This document shows positions 36,526 to 45,287 of a stretch of DNA of 64,000 nt, one piece after another; positions within the stretch are counted from its first letter, which is position 1; every line of letters starts with the position of its first letter. Where the stretch lies: NCBI RefSeq assembly GCF_027887165.1, contig NC_077227.1:64676607-64740606 (forward strand), given 5' to 3'. This DNA is from Monodelphis domestica. Lineage: Eukaryota; Chordata; Mammalia; Didelphimorphia; Didelphidae. The notes below the pieces were generated by a model. It was not told the DNA's origin and ran no database searches. It saw only the letters and a program-made list of their open reading frames with translations. The position numbers were made by a program, and so were the translations under genes.

Positions 36526-37041
36526 TAACATCATCTCACAAATATAACAAAAATTAATAAGCACCCACTAAGAATACACCAGAAACTATTTCTAAGACTA
36601 ATCATTCTCCAAAATTTAAGTTTAACCTATAAAGGGTCAAAATACAAAATGCTCTCCCCCCAAAAAAATTTTATTTTATTCGTAAAGGATTAATCCGACA
36701 TACCTGCTGAAGTAATAACTCCTCTTGTTTCAGCCGTTCCAACATTTCCCGCTCAACTCTAGCTAATTCTTGCGCCTCCTCCAACTCAGCCTGTTCCACT
36801 TGTCTCTAGTATTGTATTTTTAAAAAATGGTATAAGTAGATAAAAATACACTAATTGGACATCTGAATTGGTTAGTTCCTTCCTTGATACTCACCACTTC
36901 TTCCATATCCAAATTTTTCTTATATTTGTAGATCCAGAATGCTATGTACTCTATTGGGTCTAACGGCCGATATTTTGCCACCTCTGCAAGGGCTTGACTC
37001 AGGCATCTGCCTAAGCATCTTTTAAGGTATCTGGTCTCCAT
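17861..37041 (-). CDS. DYDC1: DYDC1, DPY30 domain-containing protein 1 (six coding exons)
   Basis: Coding exons on the minus strand are 37041-36895, 36805-36704, 26903-26844, 23712-23659, 18925-18830 and 17893-17861. Each has AG acceptor and GT donor sites, each joins in phase 0, and together they give about 163 aa ending in TGA. Residues 5-45 are a DPY30 dimerisation/docking motif ([18 protein letters not shown], then [18 protein letters not shown]). Residues about 47-121 are a charged, Glu/Lys/Gln-rich helix, probably coiled coil. The tail carries [14 protein letters not shown] and RVEELEEP, which match mammalian DYDC1 as I remember it. Human DYDC1 is about 177 aa from memory, so this model is slightly shorter and a small exon could be missing. 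The DPY30 motif docks on amphipathic helices. DYDC1 is reported in sperm and acrosome biology; that role is family knowledge, not visible here. DYDC2 lies divergently upstream. Confidence 0.93.
18076..18262 (+). mobile_element. tRNA-related SINE (WSINE1-like)
   Basis: A near full-length copy in the last DYDC1 intron, antisense to the gene. Confidence 0.85.
18830..18925 (-). CDS. DYDC1: DYDC1 coding exon 5 (conserved tail motif)
   Basis: The exon has 32 codons with acceptor ATTATAG and consensus donor GTAAGT. It encodes [15 protein letters not shown] followed by RVEELEEP. This is the most diagnostic DYDC1 segment outside the DPY30 motif, and a related LEELDEP block occurs in DYDC2. Confidence 0.95.
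18926..20330. other. DYDC1 intron 4, first part
   Basis: AT-rich with a local near-duplicate of about 60 bp (18990-19060 and 19063-19130, both with 'tactgagtgt' and 'tttataaat' phrases). No exon seen. Confidence 0.55.
20955..21122 (+). mobile_element. tRNA-related SINE
   Basis: Contains 'agaggacctgggtttaaatc', 'gtgaccctaggcaagtcac' and the 'accaaggcagaagg' tail. Confidence 0.8.
21318..21795. mobile_element. SINE/MIR pair in opposite orientation
   Basis: 21318-21460 is a plus-strand SINE relic ('gcaaggaagacctgg'-like head and 'gtgaccttaagaaagtc'). 21655-21795 is a reversed MIR ('ttttccagatgagaaaactg'). Confidence 0.6.
22081..22609 (+). mobile_element. Probable solo LTR
   Basis: TG...CA bounded, with CCAATAAAAG near 22402, then a C/T-rich U5-like region. 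I found no clear target-site duplication, so the ends are approximate. It lies in DYDC1 intron 4, antisense to the gene. Confidence 0.45.
22905..23620 (+). mobile_element. 5'-truncated LINE-1
   Basis: Aligns by eye with 34440-35160 of the full-length L1 over the end of ORF2, then carries a different 3' UTR and an A-rich tail. It ends only 39 bp downstream of DYDC1 exon 4. Confidence 0.85.
23659..23712 (-). CDS. DYDC1: DYDC1 coding exon 4
   Basis: The exon has 18 codons between acceptor TTATTTAG and donor GTATTT, in phase 0. It encodes a basic/acidic helix ([18 protein letters not shown]) that continues the coiled coil. It is less conserved than its neighbours, and a human-specific or lost exon may sit beside it. 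Confidence 0.82.
23900..24960 (-). mobile_element. Decayed RTE-type LINE (endonuclease and reverse transcriptase traces)
   Basis: On the minus strand, 24960-24890 reads ITWNLET-like residues resembling an endonuclease start. Further downstream come QGTMCQRF-like residues (the GxxQG block, near 24200) and FVDDLIITS (the catalytic FADD block, near 24100). Order and strand agree with a LINE. The FVDD box and short EN-RT spacing favour RTE over L1. Many stops and indels are present. Confidence 0.5.
25350..25515 (-). mobile_element. tRNA-related SINE, reverse
   Basis: Begins with 'ccttaccttccatcttag', has 'cccggggtcacacagctaag' and ends in the reversed head 'ggctctcaatccacc'. Confidence 0.85.
26036..26205 (-). 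mobile_element. MAR1-like marsupial SINE, reverse
   Basis: 'ctggagtggtttgccatttcc' (shortened) and 'cttgcccagggtcacacagc' identify it. Confidence 0.8.
26844..26903 (-). CDS. DYDC1: DYDC1 coding exon 3
   Basis: The exon has 20 codons, begins after acceptor ATATAG and ends at donor GTACAT. It encodes a helix containing [10 protein letters not shown], a string I recall from mammalian DYDC1. It lies 9.8 kb from exon 2, and that intron contains the full-length L1. Confidence 0.9.
27660..27713 (+). repeat. (TC)n microsatellite followed by (TG)n
   Basis: About 27 TC units then a short GT run, in DYDC1 intron 2 next to a MIR tail. Confidence 0.95.
28171..28182 (+). repeat. Target-site duplication, left copy (AAAATGGATCTC)
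   Basis: Perfect 12-bp match to 35169-35180. It brackets the tandem pair of L1 insertions. Confidence 0.8.
28183..28700 (+). mobile_element. 5'-truncated LINE-1 (3' end only)
   Basis: Matches the end of ORF2 and the 3' UTR seen at 23160-23620. The 12-base AAAATGGATCTC lies just before it (28171-28182) and again after the full-length L1 tail (35169-35180). The two L1s are therefore bracketed by one target-site duplication. Confidence 0.85.
29377..30286 (+). pseudogene. L1 ORF1 (RNA-binding chaperone), frameshifted
   Basis: ATG at 29377 opens a basic N-terminus ([16 protein letters not shown]). The frame is lost at a run of nine A at 29489-29497 and resumes in the next frame to a stop at 30286. 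The second part has the coiled coil, [17 protein letters not shown] at about 29826-29875, and the C-terminal domain with [17 protein letters not shown]-type residues near 30186-30228. ORF1p normally trimerises and coats L1 RNA. One indel in the A-run explains the break. Confidence 0.9.
30287..31003 (+). other. L1 inter-ORF spacer, about 717 bp
   Basis: Purine-rich noncoding DNA between the two L1 ORFs. This is far longer than the spacer of human L1 (63 bp). Similar purine-rich spacers follow ORF1 relics at 46.6-47.5 kb and 7.3-7.7 kb, so it looks like a trait of this L1 lineage. Confidence 0.8.
31004..34812 (+). pseudogene. L1 ORF2 (endonuclease and reverse transcriptase), multiply broken
   Basis: ATG at 31004 opens [20 protein letters not shown], the start of the APE-type endonuclease. 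QETH near 31126, a DLNQ block near 31450 and SDHKAI near 31700 are further endonuclease motifs. The reverse transcriptase has [11 protein letters not shown] near 32433 and FADDM at 33115-33129. The C-terminal cysteine motif [18 protein letters not shown] lies near 34389-34442. Lesions include TAG at 31088, a frameshift near 31440, stops near 32159 and 32385, an indel in an A-run near 33603, an indel near 34205 and one near 34570. The element cannot be autonomous. Confidence 0.92.
35169..35180 (+). repeat. Target-site duplication, right copy (AAAATGGATCTC)
   Basis: The partner of 28171-28182; host sequence continues directly after it. Confidence 0.8.
35220..35660 (+). mobile_element. LINE-1 3' fragment, older family
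   Basis: Contains the ORF2-end phrase 'aacctggaaagacttacgtgaac' in shortened form, then an old 3' UTR ending in A-rich sequence. It diverges from the young L1 just upstream. Confidence 0.7.
36437..36520 (+). repeat. (GACA)n/(GATA)n then (GA)n repeat
   Basis: Imperfect tetranucleotides ending in a GA run, 0.2 kb from DYDC1 exon 2. Confidence 0.9.
36704..36805 (-). CDS. DYDC1: DYDC1 coding exon 2 (coiled-coil segment)
   Basis: The exon has 34 codons, acceptor ATACTAG and donor GTATGT. The translation is rich in Glu, Gln, Leu and Arg and ends in [11 protein letters not shown], close to mammalian DYDC1. The intron separating it from exon 1 is only 89 bp (36806-36894), near the lower limit for vertebrate introns. 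Confidence 0.93.
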
Positions 37042-37047
37042 TTGTAC
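36895..37047 (-). CDS. DYDC1: DYDC1 first coding exon (DPY30 motif)
   Basis: The acceptor TTTTCACTAG is followed by six leader bases and then ATG at 37041-37039. The exon encodes 49 residues covering the whole DPY30 motif and ends at donor GTGAGT. The near-identical motif in DYDC2 (51130-51285) confirms the frame. Because the exon opens only six bases before the ATG, at least one noncoding 5' exon must lie upstream, probably near 43.4 kb. Confidence 0.95.
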
Positions 37048-37689
37048 CTAGTGAAAACTGCTGTATAAATAAATATATTGTATCAATGACTACTACTCAA
37101 AGACCATCACATCATAGATACTTGTGGGACCAAGAGTGTTTCATATAAGGGAATATCTTCCAGTAGTCAGGTCTTAGAGGAACCGAGGACCTACGAACCC
37201 CTTGGTTCCCTCTATCTAAAGTCAATACACCAGTGAGCTCTAATTAAATTCAGTTGATTGTATATAAATGAATTTGCGAGGGGGGCTATGATCTAAAAGG
37301 ACTATGAAAAAAAGTATGACCTAAAGGATACTGATAGCCCAAAAGTTATCTTCAAGGCTTAAAGCCCCCAAATGTATCTTCCTTATTATAGGCTTTCCAC
37401 AGTACTACAACTTCCAAAAATTATTTCTCTATCTTTAACTATAAAGAAAATAGATTATCTGAAAGAAGTAACACATGAAGTCTTTAACAACCAATAAGAA
37501 TGTCATTTAGTGGAAAGAACACTAAATTTGGAGTCAGACTTTAGTACCTGATTGACTCTGAGTAAATCAATCAATCTTTCTCATCTCTGAATGAGAGGCT
37601 AAAGTGGATGATCTAAAAGATACCTTTTTTGCTGCAAATTCTGTAATCTCATTAACATATCTGCATTAAATTGGTATATTGATCAACTG

Positions 37690-38480
37690 ATAAACATTTA
37701 TAAAGCACCTACTCTGTGACAAGCATTGTATTAAACACTGGAATTACAAAGAAAGATTAAAAAATAGTCCCAAGGACCTCACAGTCTATTGATGGAGTCT
37801 ACATGCAAACAACTATATAGGCTAAAGATAGGATAAACTGGAAATAATTAACAGAGAGAAAGCATTAGAATTAAAGGAGCCTGGGAGAGAGGGGGAAGCT
37901 TCCTGTAACAGGTGGGATTTTAGTTGAGACTTGAAGAAAGTCAAGAAATGGAGATGAAAAGAAAGAATATTCCAAGTATGGGGGACAATCAGTGAAAATG
38001 CCTAGAGTCAGGAGATGGAGTTTCTTATTCAAGGAATAACAAGGAAGTCACTATCACTGGATCATAAGATGGGGAACAGGGAGAGGTATAGAGTGTAAGA
38101 AAACTGAAAAGGAAGGGGTAGGGACACAGGTTATGAAAGGTTTTGAACACCAAATAGATGATTTTATATTTGATCCTGGAAGTGATAGATTGAATAAGGA
38201 GTTAAGGGTTGCCACTAGGTTGTGAGCGAGAATAACTGAGAGGATGTTGGTGTTCTGAGTTATACTAGGTAAGTTAGGAAGAAAGGAGGGTTTGAGGAGA
38301 AGGATAATGAGTACAGTTTTAGATATGTTAAACATAAGTTGTCTGTTCAGACTGTCAGTTAGCAGGATCCTAAAAAAATGACTCATCACTGAGATTAGAA
38401 TCTTTCATTGTGAAATCAGAAATGATAATACCAAGAAGGCAGTACCAGATTGAGTGGCAAAATTGAGAACCAAGTGGTCA
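37690..38480 (+). mobile_element. Ancient L2-like interspersed repeat
   Basis: Contains 'gagacttgaagaaagtc', 'atattccaagtatggggg', 'tatgaaaggttttgaacacc' and 'tagttttagatatgtt'-type phrases that I associate with mammalian L2-type elements. Related relics lie at 20540-20640 and 62070-62390. Family assignment is from memory only. Confidence 0.45.
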
Positions 38481-38999
38481 TGGGACAATAATGACCATAG
38501 GTTAAAAATGGTATAAGAGCAAAAGAAAAATAATAGCCTGGTGTTATAATCTGTACATCGTTACTAGTTCCTGTGTAACCAGGAAATCAGTTAATTTTTG
38601 TGGGAAAACAGGATAATGGTCTTCAAATGTTTAAGAATTCTTTGGTAAATGAGGAAATAGATACACTCTGTGTCACTCCAAAAAGAAAATCCCAACAATA
38701 ACTGCAATAAGCAAATAACTTCAGTAAGCAAATCACAGACCAACATAAGGAAAAATTAACAACTGTCATACAGTAGTACATATGGCTTAGGTGGGCAAGC
38801 CCCTTAGAACACTAGTTTCCAAAGTTTTCATTTTTTAAAAAGCTGCTACATTTCATTTTAATTAAAATCCTGCAACTAATTTAGTTATTTCATATTTCAG
38901 TTAAATAAAATTGTTAAAACTTAACCTTTAAAATGCAAAATAAATTTTAAACATAAAATAATTTAATGGAAATACCTAGTTAAAAATTCTTTGGAATTT

Positions 39000-39275
39000 T
39001 TTGGTCTTAAAAACTTTCCTTTCCCAAAGATCTGATAAGTATACTATTCTGTGTTCACCTAATTTACTTATAGTTTCCTTCTTTATATTCAAGTCATTCA
39101 CCCATTATTAATTTATCTTGGTGTAGGGTGTGAGATGCTGATCTAAACCTAATCTCTCCCATACTATTTTCCAATTTTCCCAGCAGTTTTTGTCAAATAG
39201 TGGATTTTTGTCCCAAAAGATAGGAACTTTGGGTTTATCATAGACTGTAATTATCAAAGTAAAAAAAGCATGGCC
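39000..39275 (-). mobile_element. LINE-1 ORF2 fragment, reverse
   Basis: The reverse complement aligns with about 33760-34010 of the full-length L1, including the codons for the [14 protein letters not shown]-like region. Confidence 0.75.
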
Positions 39276-40127
39276 CCTATAAGATGGGAAGATTGCATCA
39301 GTCAGGATGACTTATAGTTATCCTATATATATATATATGTGTGTGTGTAAGAGGAGGCAACTCACTTGCTGTTCAGTGCCCAATATTCAAGACTAGACCA
39401 AAAGAATAACCATAATAATAATATTATTCATATGAGGAGGAGGTTTGTTTTTCAGGGTAATGTTTCTCAAAATGTGGTATAATTGATGATACTATTAAGA
39501 TTATTTTTCAATCACTAATTAAAATCAATATTTTGTCTTTAGTTATAACAGACAATCCTATTTCACACAAGATGTTATAAACATTAGTAACAAATTTCAC
39601 CTTGATTACAACAAAGATTGACCTATAGCTAAATTAATAAATTTTCAGGGGCATATGCTGCTTTAACTGTTAATAGAAGTCCTAAGGGCTTCTAGTACCT
39701 TTTTTGTTAAGACAAAATAAGAACAAATGTATTATATTTGATGATGGGTTCCTTATGCATTCTTAATTAGAAATATCCAGTTCTTTAAAATTAGTTGATT
39801 CTATAGACTTCTCAAGATATTAATAAGTCTTCATTTAATTTGCAGGTCTTCATATTTCATTATCAGGACAGTATTTTTAAATTGTAAAACATATCAAATA
39901 CATTTTTGTAAACATTCATAGTTCTAAAGTCTTTCTAGATCTGAGTATGAATTTAAAGTATCTTGCAATGATGTAGAATACTCCATTTTTCAAAATTATC
40001 TACAAAGTAACACCAATTTCAGGAAGAAATTTTTGTTATAGAATTAATTTGCTTCATCTTTATTATTATCATTAAGAAAATGGCAGTTTCTTCTTTTAGT
40101 TCAAAAACCATTCAAAGTACTTTGGCA

Positions 40128-40308
40128 GGGGGACAGCTGGGGGGCTCAGTAGATTGAGAGCCAGGCCTAGAGAGGAGGCCCTGGTTTTGAATCTGGCCTT
40201 TGACACTTCCTAGTTTTGTGCTTGCATTGCCCTCACCCTTACCACTCTTCTGCCTTGGAACCAATATATAGTATTGATTCTAAGACAGAAGGCAAGGGTT
40301 TAAAACAT
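40128..40308 (+). mobile_element. tRNA-related SINE (WSINE1-like)
   Basis: Full head and tail; a short deletion removes the B-box side of the centre. It lies in the DYDC1 5' intron. Confidence 0.85.
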
Positions 40309-42554
40309 GAAAGCAAAACAGCATTGTGGCATGAGAAAGCAATAACATAAAAAATGCCCTAGGCTTTGCCCCTAAATTGTCACATAATTTCACAATCTTC
40401 TTGCATTTTTGTCAGCTTTAATTAAAAATGTTTTCAATACATGAAAATAAGTGCATCCTATAAATATGCAATAATTTTGGTCACTGTCCGACATCCCCAC
40501 AAAAGGGTCTCATCCTCTTATAGAAGGTCTTGTCACATTATCTAGGAAACTATTGGTTTCTGAGGCTCTGGAGATATCCTATTGGCCCTCCTATAGTAAA
40601 GTAAATTTTCGAAGGGTTGGATTAGTTGGCCTCTAAATTGCCTTTCAGCTCTAAATCTATATGATATTATACTCCTCTGTCAATAAAGTCCCCTTATCTG
40701 GCAATTGAAATGGTATTAGAATACCCAGACAACTGGGGATTGGACAATGGGTGCAATCAGATGAGGTCAGAAAGCCTCAGAGCAATGCTTTAAAGTTGGG
40801 GGGGGGAGGGTTATTGCTTGATTTTTTATATTGGATTTTTTTTGTTTTTTTCTTTTGTTTGTTTTTAAAGATGCAAAACTTTTTTCCTCCCAGGAGGAAG
40901 AGGAGGAAAACTAGATAGCCAGGGATGAGGCTCTTAAGAGAGCTAAGAGAAAAACAATGAGGAGTTCCACATACACTTCAAATCCTCCCTTACTGGGCCA
41001 CCCCTCTAAAAATACCTCAGAAAGCTCTGATTTTCTTCAGTAGCAAAAGGAGACACACTCAAGAAGATGTACCCAATTCATTTACCAACCAATATTTCCT
41101 CCTCTCCTAGGAAGGAGGTGAAACCTAGAGAATACCTTGCAGGGTCTAAGAAAATCCTAACGCACCATCACATTCGTGTTTTACTATAGAATAATTACTG
41201 CCCAAAATACTATGTACCACAATTAAATTGTATGCACCATGGTGACCTAAAGACTAGGATAATTCACAAATTATAAAAAACACTCCACAGCAACAAAGGA
41301 TGGCAGGGTCCAAGTAGCCCTCACCTCAGCTTCCTAAAACTGCTCTAAGTATTAGCACATCTCCAAGTAAATCTATCTCCTAAGAACATCAGGAAAAAAT
41401 CAACTGTCAATTTCCTACTATCCTCAATGTTCTCTGGGAAGTACCAGTGGTATAGGAAGAACCATGAATTGAGAGTCTTGCTATGTGACCTGGAAGAAGC
41501 CCCATCACCTCCTATCTACATTTCCAGATGTATTTCACATTATTCTCCTTGGGAAGATGTTTCCAGCCAAATGGTACCACCAGTTATTCTCTATTCTCAT
41601 TCTGCCCTCTCCAGCATCCACGTCCAATCCAATATGCCTGAAATGAATTTTCTATAAACCTCTACCAATCCAATCTTTCTTCTCTTTTTAAACCAGAGAT
41701 TCCTTTCTTGGACTAGATGTTTCCCTACCCCAAGCAATGTATTTCAAGGGCTTGGAGAACTTCAATGGGAAAATGTTTTGTCAACTATTTCAATAAAGCT
41801 GGTATCCTTTGTGATCTCATGTAGTTTATATTTTATGCATTTAAAACTGTTTTTTTTTTTCTAAAAAGGATGGCATAAACTTCAGATTGTTTAAAGGGGC
41901 TATATTACAAAAAGAAAAAGTTAAAAATTCCTATTATAGACAAAGTTCAGGAATATTCTCTTAACCATCCCTAATTATCAATACCTGTCAAAAATTACTT
42001 CTATCTAACTCTTAGTCCTTTTGGTTGTCTTTTCCAACAAAGAAAGGATCTTCTAGAATAGGAGGAGTCCTGGTTCTTGGTAAGGGTCTTGATTGCTTGC
42101 CTTATACCACCACCTAATCTATTTTATTAGAGTGTGGATTTCCTAAAGACTGATGAGACAGGATGAGGAAGGATTACTCTATTAAGAGTCAGAGAAAGAG
42201 GTTCAAATGTCATTTGCATGACTTTGAGCAAATTATCTCCCCTGTTTTTCCCTCTAGCTCTTCAGATATAAAATAAAGGAGCTAACCTATTTTTGAGTCT
42301 TTTCAAAGTTGAAAATAATCCTATGCCTATAGCCCTTTCCATCCTTGAATCCAAAAGCCTAAAATAGCATTCTCCATGCAGTAAGTTCTCAATAAGTGTT
42401 TGCCAAATTGGACTGTTTGTTACCTAGTCTCAGTTTCCTAGTCAGTAAAATGGGAGGAAGGGAGTTGGGAAGAAATTACTTCCCAGTTCCCTTCTAGCTC
42501 CAGGAGGCTCTGAATAAAGAGGGGAGACATTCTGGCCCACTAACTTCAATCTGT

Positions 42555-43040
42555 CCTTGTGTGGTGGGAGAAAAGATTCAGAAAAGGGAAAGAGGAAAGA
42601 GAGAAGAAAAAAAAGGAAGGCTATAAGCGAAAGAAAAGGGAGAGGGGAAGTAGGAATGAATAGAGGGGGAAGAAGAGAAGAGAGAAGTGGGAAAGGGAGG
42701 AAAGAGTTTGGGAGAGAAGAGGAAGGATTGTGGGAGGAAGGTGAAAGCTTTGGAGGAAAAGAAGAGGATACAGGAGAGACTGTGGGATGTGAGAAAGGAG
42801 TATAAAGAAAAGGGTGTTGGAAGGAGAAAGGAAGAGGGGAAAGAGAGAGAGAGGAGAAAGAAAGATGGAAAGGGGGGAGGAAGGAAAGAAAGATTGAAAG
42901 TAGAGAAAAGAAAATGGAAAGGAGGAAAGTAAAGAGATGGATAAAAGAGAGAAGGAGAGAGTAGGAACGAGACAGGAGAGAGGGGAAGAGGAAGAAGGTA
43001 GGATGGAAGAGAAGGAATAAAAGGGTAGAAAAAGAGGGAG
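42555..43040 (+). repeat. Purine-rich tract (GA/GGA/GAAA, imperfect)
   Basis: About 490 bp of almost uninterrupted A and G on the plus strand with no fixed period, immediately next to the promoter on the DYDC1 side. Long apparent open frames on both strands here are composition artefacts. Confidence 0.85.
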
Positions 43041-43247
43041 GGGTAATCAAAAGATAAAAGACCGGGAAGTAGGGCCCTTAGGCTCAGTCCTTTCTCTTCA
43101 GAAATGGGGAAACCGAGGCCCAGAGTTTAACTCACTCATTTTACAGATTAAGAAACTTGCCCCAGCTCACACAGGTTGTGATTGGAAGGCAACTCTCCCA
43201 AACTCGTTCCCAGCACGGGCCAGCCCCAGAGGGCTCTAATATGAGAG

Positions 43248-43257
43248 TGCGCATGCA
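43248..43257 (+). promoter_or_regulatory. NRF1-like half palindrome TGCGCATGCA
   Basis: Matches the left two thirds of the NRF1 consensus; the last bases deviate. It is a weaker second site 270 bp from the first. Confidence 0.35.
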
Positions 43258-43330
43258 ATTAGCCAGCTCCCCTGGCAAGGTCCTCTCCTCCCTTCCTCCG
43301 CCAAAGCCCAGCTGAGAACTCGGGGTTGCG

Positions 43331-43352
43331 CCCCACCCCCACCCCCACCCCC
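43331..43352 (-). other. G-quadruplex / i-motif capable tract in promoter
   Basis: Four C-runs of 4, 5, 5 and 5 bases are separated by single A residues, so the minus strand has four G-runs with one-base loops. Such tracts form very stable quadruplexes in vitro. Confidence 0.7.
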
Positions 43353-43505
43353 GCGCCAGCACCAGCACCCACACCCGGCCACACAACCCAGAGACCGACT
43401 ATGGCGGCAGCAGTCCGAGAATCCGGTCTTTTCTGCCCTCCCGGGAGGCAAGGGTTCCCTCTCCAGCGCCAGCACGAATTTACAGCGCGAGGCAGCGTCT
43501 CTTCC

Positions 43506-43518
43506 TTTGCTAGGTAAC
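43506..43518 (-). promoter_or_regulatory. RFX X-box motif
   Basis: Minus-strand GTTACC-T-AGCAAA matches the X-box form GTNRCC, 0-3 spacer, RGYAAC at 11 of 12 defined positions. RFX factors drive ciliary and spermatogenic genes, which fits DYDC1 and DYDC2. The same bases overlap a donor-like AG/GTAACC on the plus strand, so one of the two readings may be incidental. Confidence 0.6.
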
Positions 43519-43526
43519 CGAGGCTG

Positions 43527-43536
43527 GCGCGTGCGC
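43527..43536 (-). promoter_or_regulatory. NRF1-like core GCGCACGCGC
   Basis: An exact match to the GCGCAYGCGC core of the NRF1 site, about 10 bp from the X-box. NRF1 sites are typical of TATA-less CpG promoters. Confidence 0.55.
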
Positions 43537-44105
43537 CCTGGGGCAGTGTTAAGGGAGGCAGGAGAGGGAGGGGGGAGGAGGGATAAAGACGAGGGAAAAT
43601 GGAAAGGGGAGTTGGAATAAGGAGTGAAAAGTATTCGGGTGGAGGGGGAGGTCCTCCAGGATTGCTGCGTGAGTGTGGTATGAGTGCAGCGTGCTTGGGC
43701 CCTGGAAGAGTAAAGAGAAGAGGAGAGGAGAATTCTACCGTCAGGCAGGTGCAGGAGGCATCCTGTCAGTCAGTGTGGATGTCGTCCCTTCTGCTTGAGC
43801 CTCCCTGCTTTTCCAGGATTGCTCCGGATCATGGGGCTGGCGAGATCTTACTTTGGGGTGTGGTGGGACTACCCTTGTACAGGGCTCTTTTTTGCACCCC
43901 CAGGAGGCACACTAAGGGAATGTAAGCGACTCAGCAAACTCTGAGGGTCGGGGAGCAGGAGATCTGTCACAACGGATGCCAGGGGCACTTAAGGGACACT
44001 TTGGTGCCGAAGACCCACAGGGATGAGGATTTAGAAGAATATTTACTAAAATAAATATGGCGTGCGCTCCTATGCACCTTTACTGAAAGAAATATTGGGG
44101 ATGGG

Positions 44106-44320
44106 AGGAAGACAGCTACATGGGCTCAGTGGATTGAGAGCCAGTCTTAGAGATGGAGGTGCGGGAGTTCAAATTTGACCTTAGGCACTCCTAGCTGTGT
44201 CACCCTGGCCGAGTCACCTAATACCCATCACCACCTCCACCAAATTGCCCAGCCCTTAACACCCTTCTGCCTTGGAACCAATACACAGTATTGATCCCAA
44301 GATGGAAGGTAAAGGTTTAG
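44106..44320 (+). mobile_element. tRNA-related SINE (WSINE1-like)
   Basis: A nearly full-length copy with a CACCACCTCCACC micro-expansion, about 0.5 kb from the CpG promoter. Confidence 0.85.
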
Positions 44321-45287
44321 AGGAGGAGGAAAAAACAAAGACAGGAGTACGTGTCCATTCGGGTTGTGTGTGACCACATGGGTTATCCAAATGCAGTTAC
44401 CCAGAAGTATTGTGGGAAGATGGCAGAGTAGGGTATGAGGCTTTCCCACCATCCTAATACCACCCACTAATAACCAAAAATACTCCATAGAATCGAAGTT
44501 AAAACAGGTAGGAGTTTGGAGGGAAGCTGAACTAGTTGAGAGGAAAATTTTTACCCTGCCTAGGCCCTGGGGAAGGAAGAGAACCGAGCAGAATCAACAA
44601 GGAAATCCCTGGGGCAGGATTAGCAACTCCACTTTATTTGCTTGCATCCTGGAAGACACCACCAGAATCGGTAGGCAGAGTGCCTTCGGCTTGGTCTGCA
44701 TCAGCCCCCACTCCTGAAACCCACCACTTGGGACCGGTGGTCGCTGAGGAGTCTGCAATTGCTGCGTCTCAAGAGCATTTTTCAGGCATTTCTGCTAGTG
44801 AACAAAGGACTTTGGAAGCCTAAGAAACGCCAATTTGACATCAATTCTGCCCCAGATGCGGCACCTAGGGAGGAGGTGTGAGGAAGAAACACACACAGAT
44901 GAGTATAGTTACTGAGGGATTATGACTGCTGTGGTCACTCCCAGGAAAAGTGGAGTCTCTGGCGGCTGCCACAAAGGTAGGCAGACAGATTGCTGCTGAC
45001 AACTGCCCACTGGCTCTGGGCAGAATATCTGAGATCAATCACAGATTAAATTGAAGAGTCTTGAATGGGGGTTTAGGACTACATCAGACCCTTGATTATA
45101 AAAACTGCAAAAACTAAACAGGACCAGGTTAAAACAAATACACACAAAAATATTCTGAAACCTGAGGATTATATATCACAGAGGACAATAGGAACATTGA
45201 GAGTCTAGTAAAAAGTAAATTTATTGTCCTGGCCACTAAAATTTTTTAAATAAAATAAAAATGAGCAAGCAAAGGAAAGAGAACCTA

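Larger units (their letters stand above)
37048..43200. other. DYDC1 5' intron
   Basis: Holds the L2-like repeat, a reversed L1 piece, one SINE, a MIR at 42160-42290 and the purine tract. 40320-42150 has no recognised coding feature. Confidence 0.6.
43200..43620. promoter_or_regulatory. CpG-rich, probably bidirectional promoter of DYDC1 and DYDC2
   Basis: This is the main GC- and CpG-rich stretch outside the L1 in an AT-rich window. It contains two NRF1-like sites, an RFX X-box, a G-quadruplex-capable C-tract and no TATA box. It lies about 6.2 kb upstream of the first DYDC1 coding exon and 7.6 kb upstream of the first recognisable DYDC2 exon, which point away from each other. It also contains an ATG in good context (43401) followed by a donor-like AG/GTAACC at 43512-43519, a possible first exon of a plus-strand transcript. 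Transcription start sites are not visible. Confidence 0.72.

Noticed and set aside
38054-38389. 111-aa minus-strand open frame
   Set aside because: It lies inside the L2-like repeat and matches no family I know.
42442-43050. 202-aa minus-strand open frame
   Set aside because: It is the complement of the purine tract; Ser/Leu/Pro/Phe low complexity, no start context or family.
43401-43513. First coding exon of DYDC2
   Set aside because: Direct splicing to 51130 gives the wrong frame and an early stop; an extra exon would be needed and none is seen.
43326-43517. 63-aa frame in the CpG region as a stand-alone gene
   Set aside because: Its first half is Pro/Ala/Thr repeat from the C-tract. Only the part from ATG 43401 is plausible, as a 5' exon or uORF.
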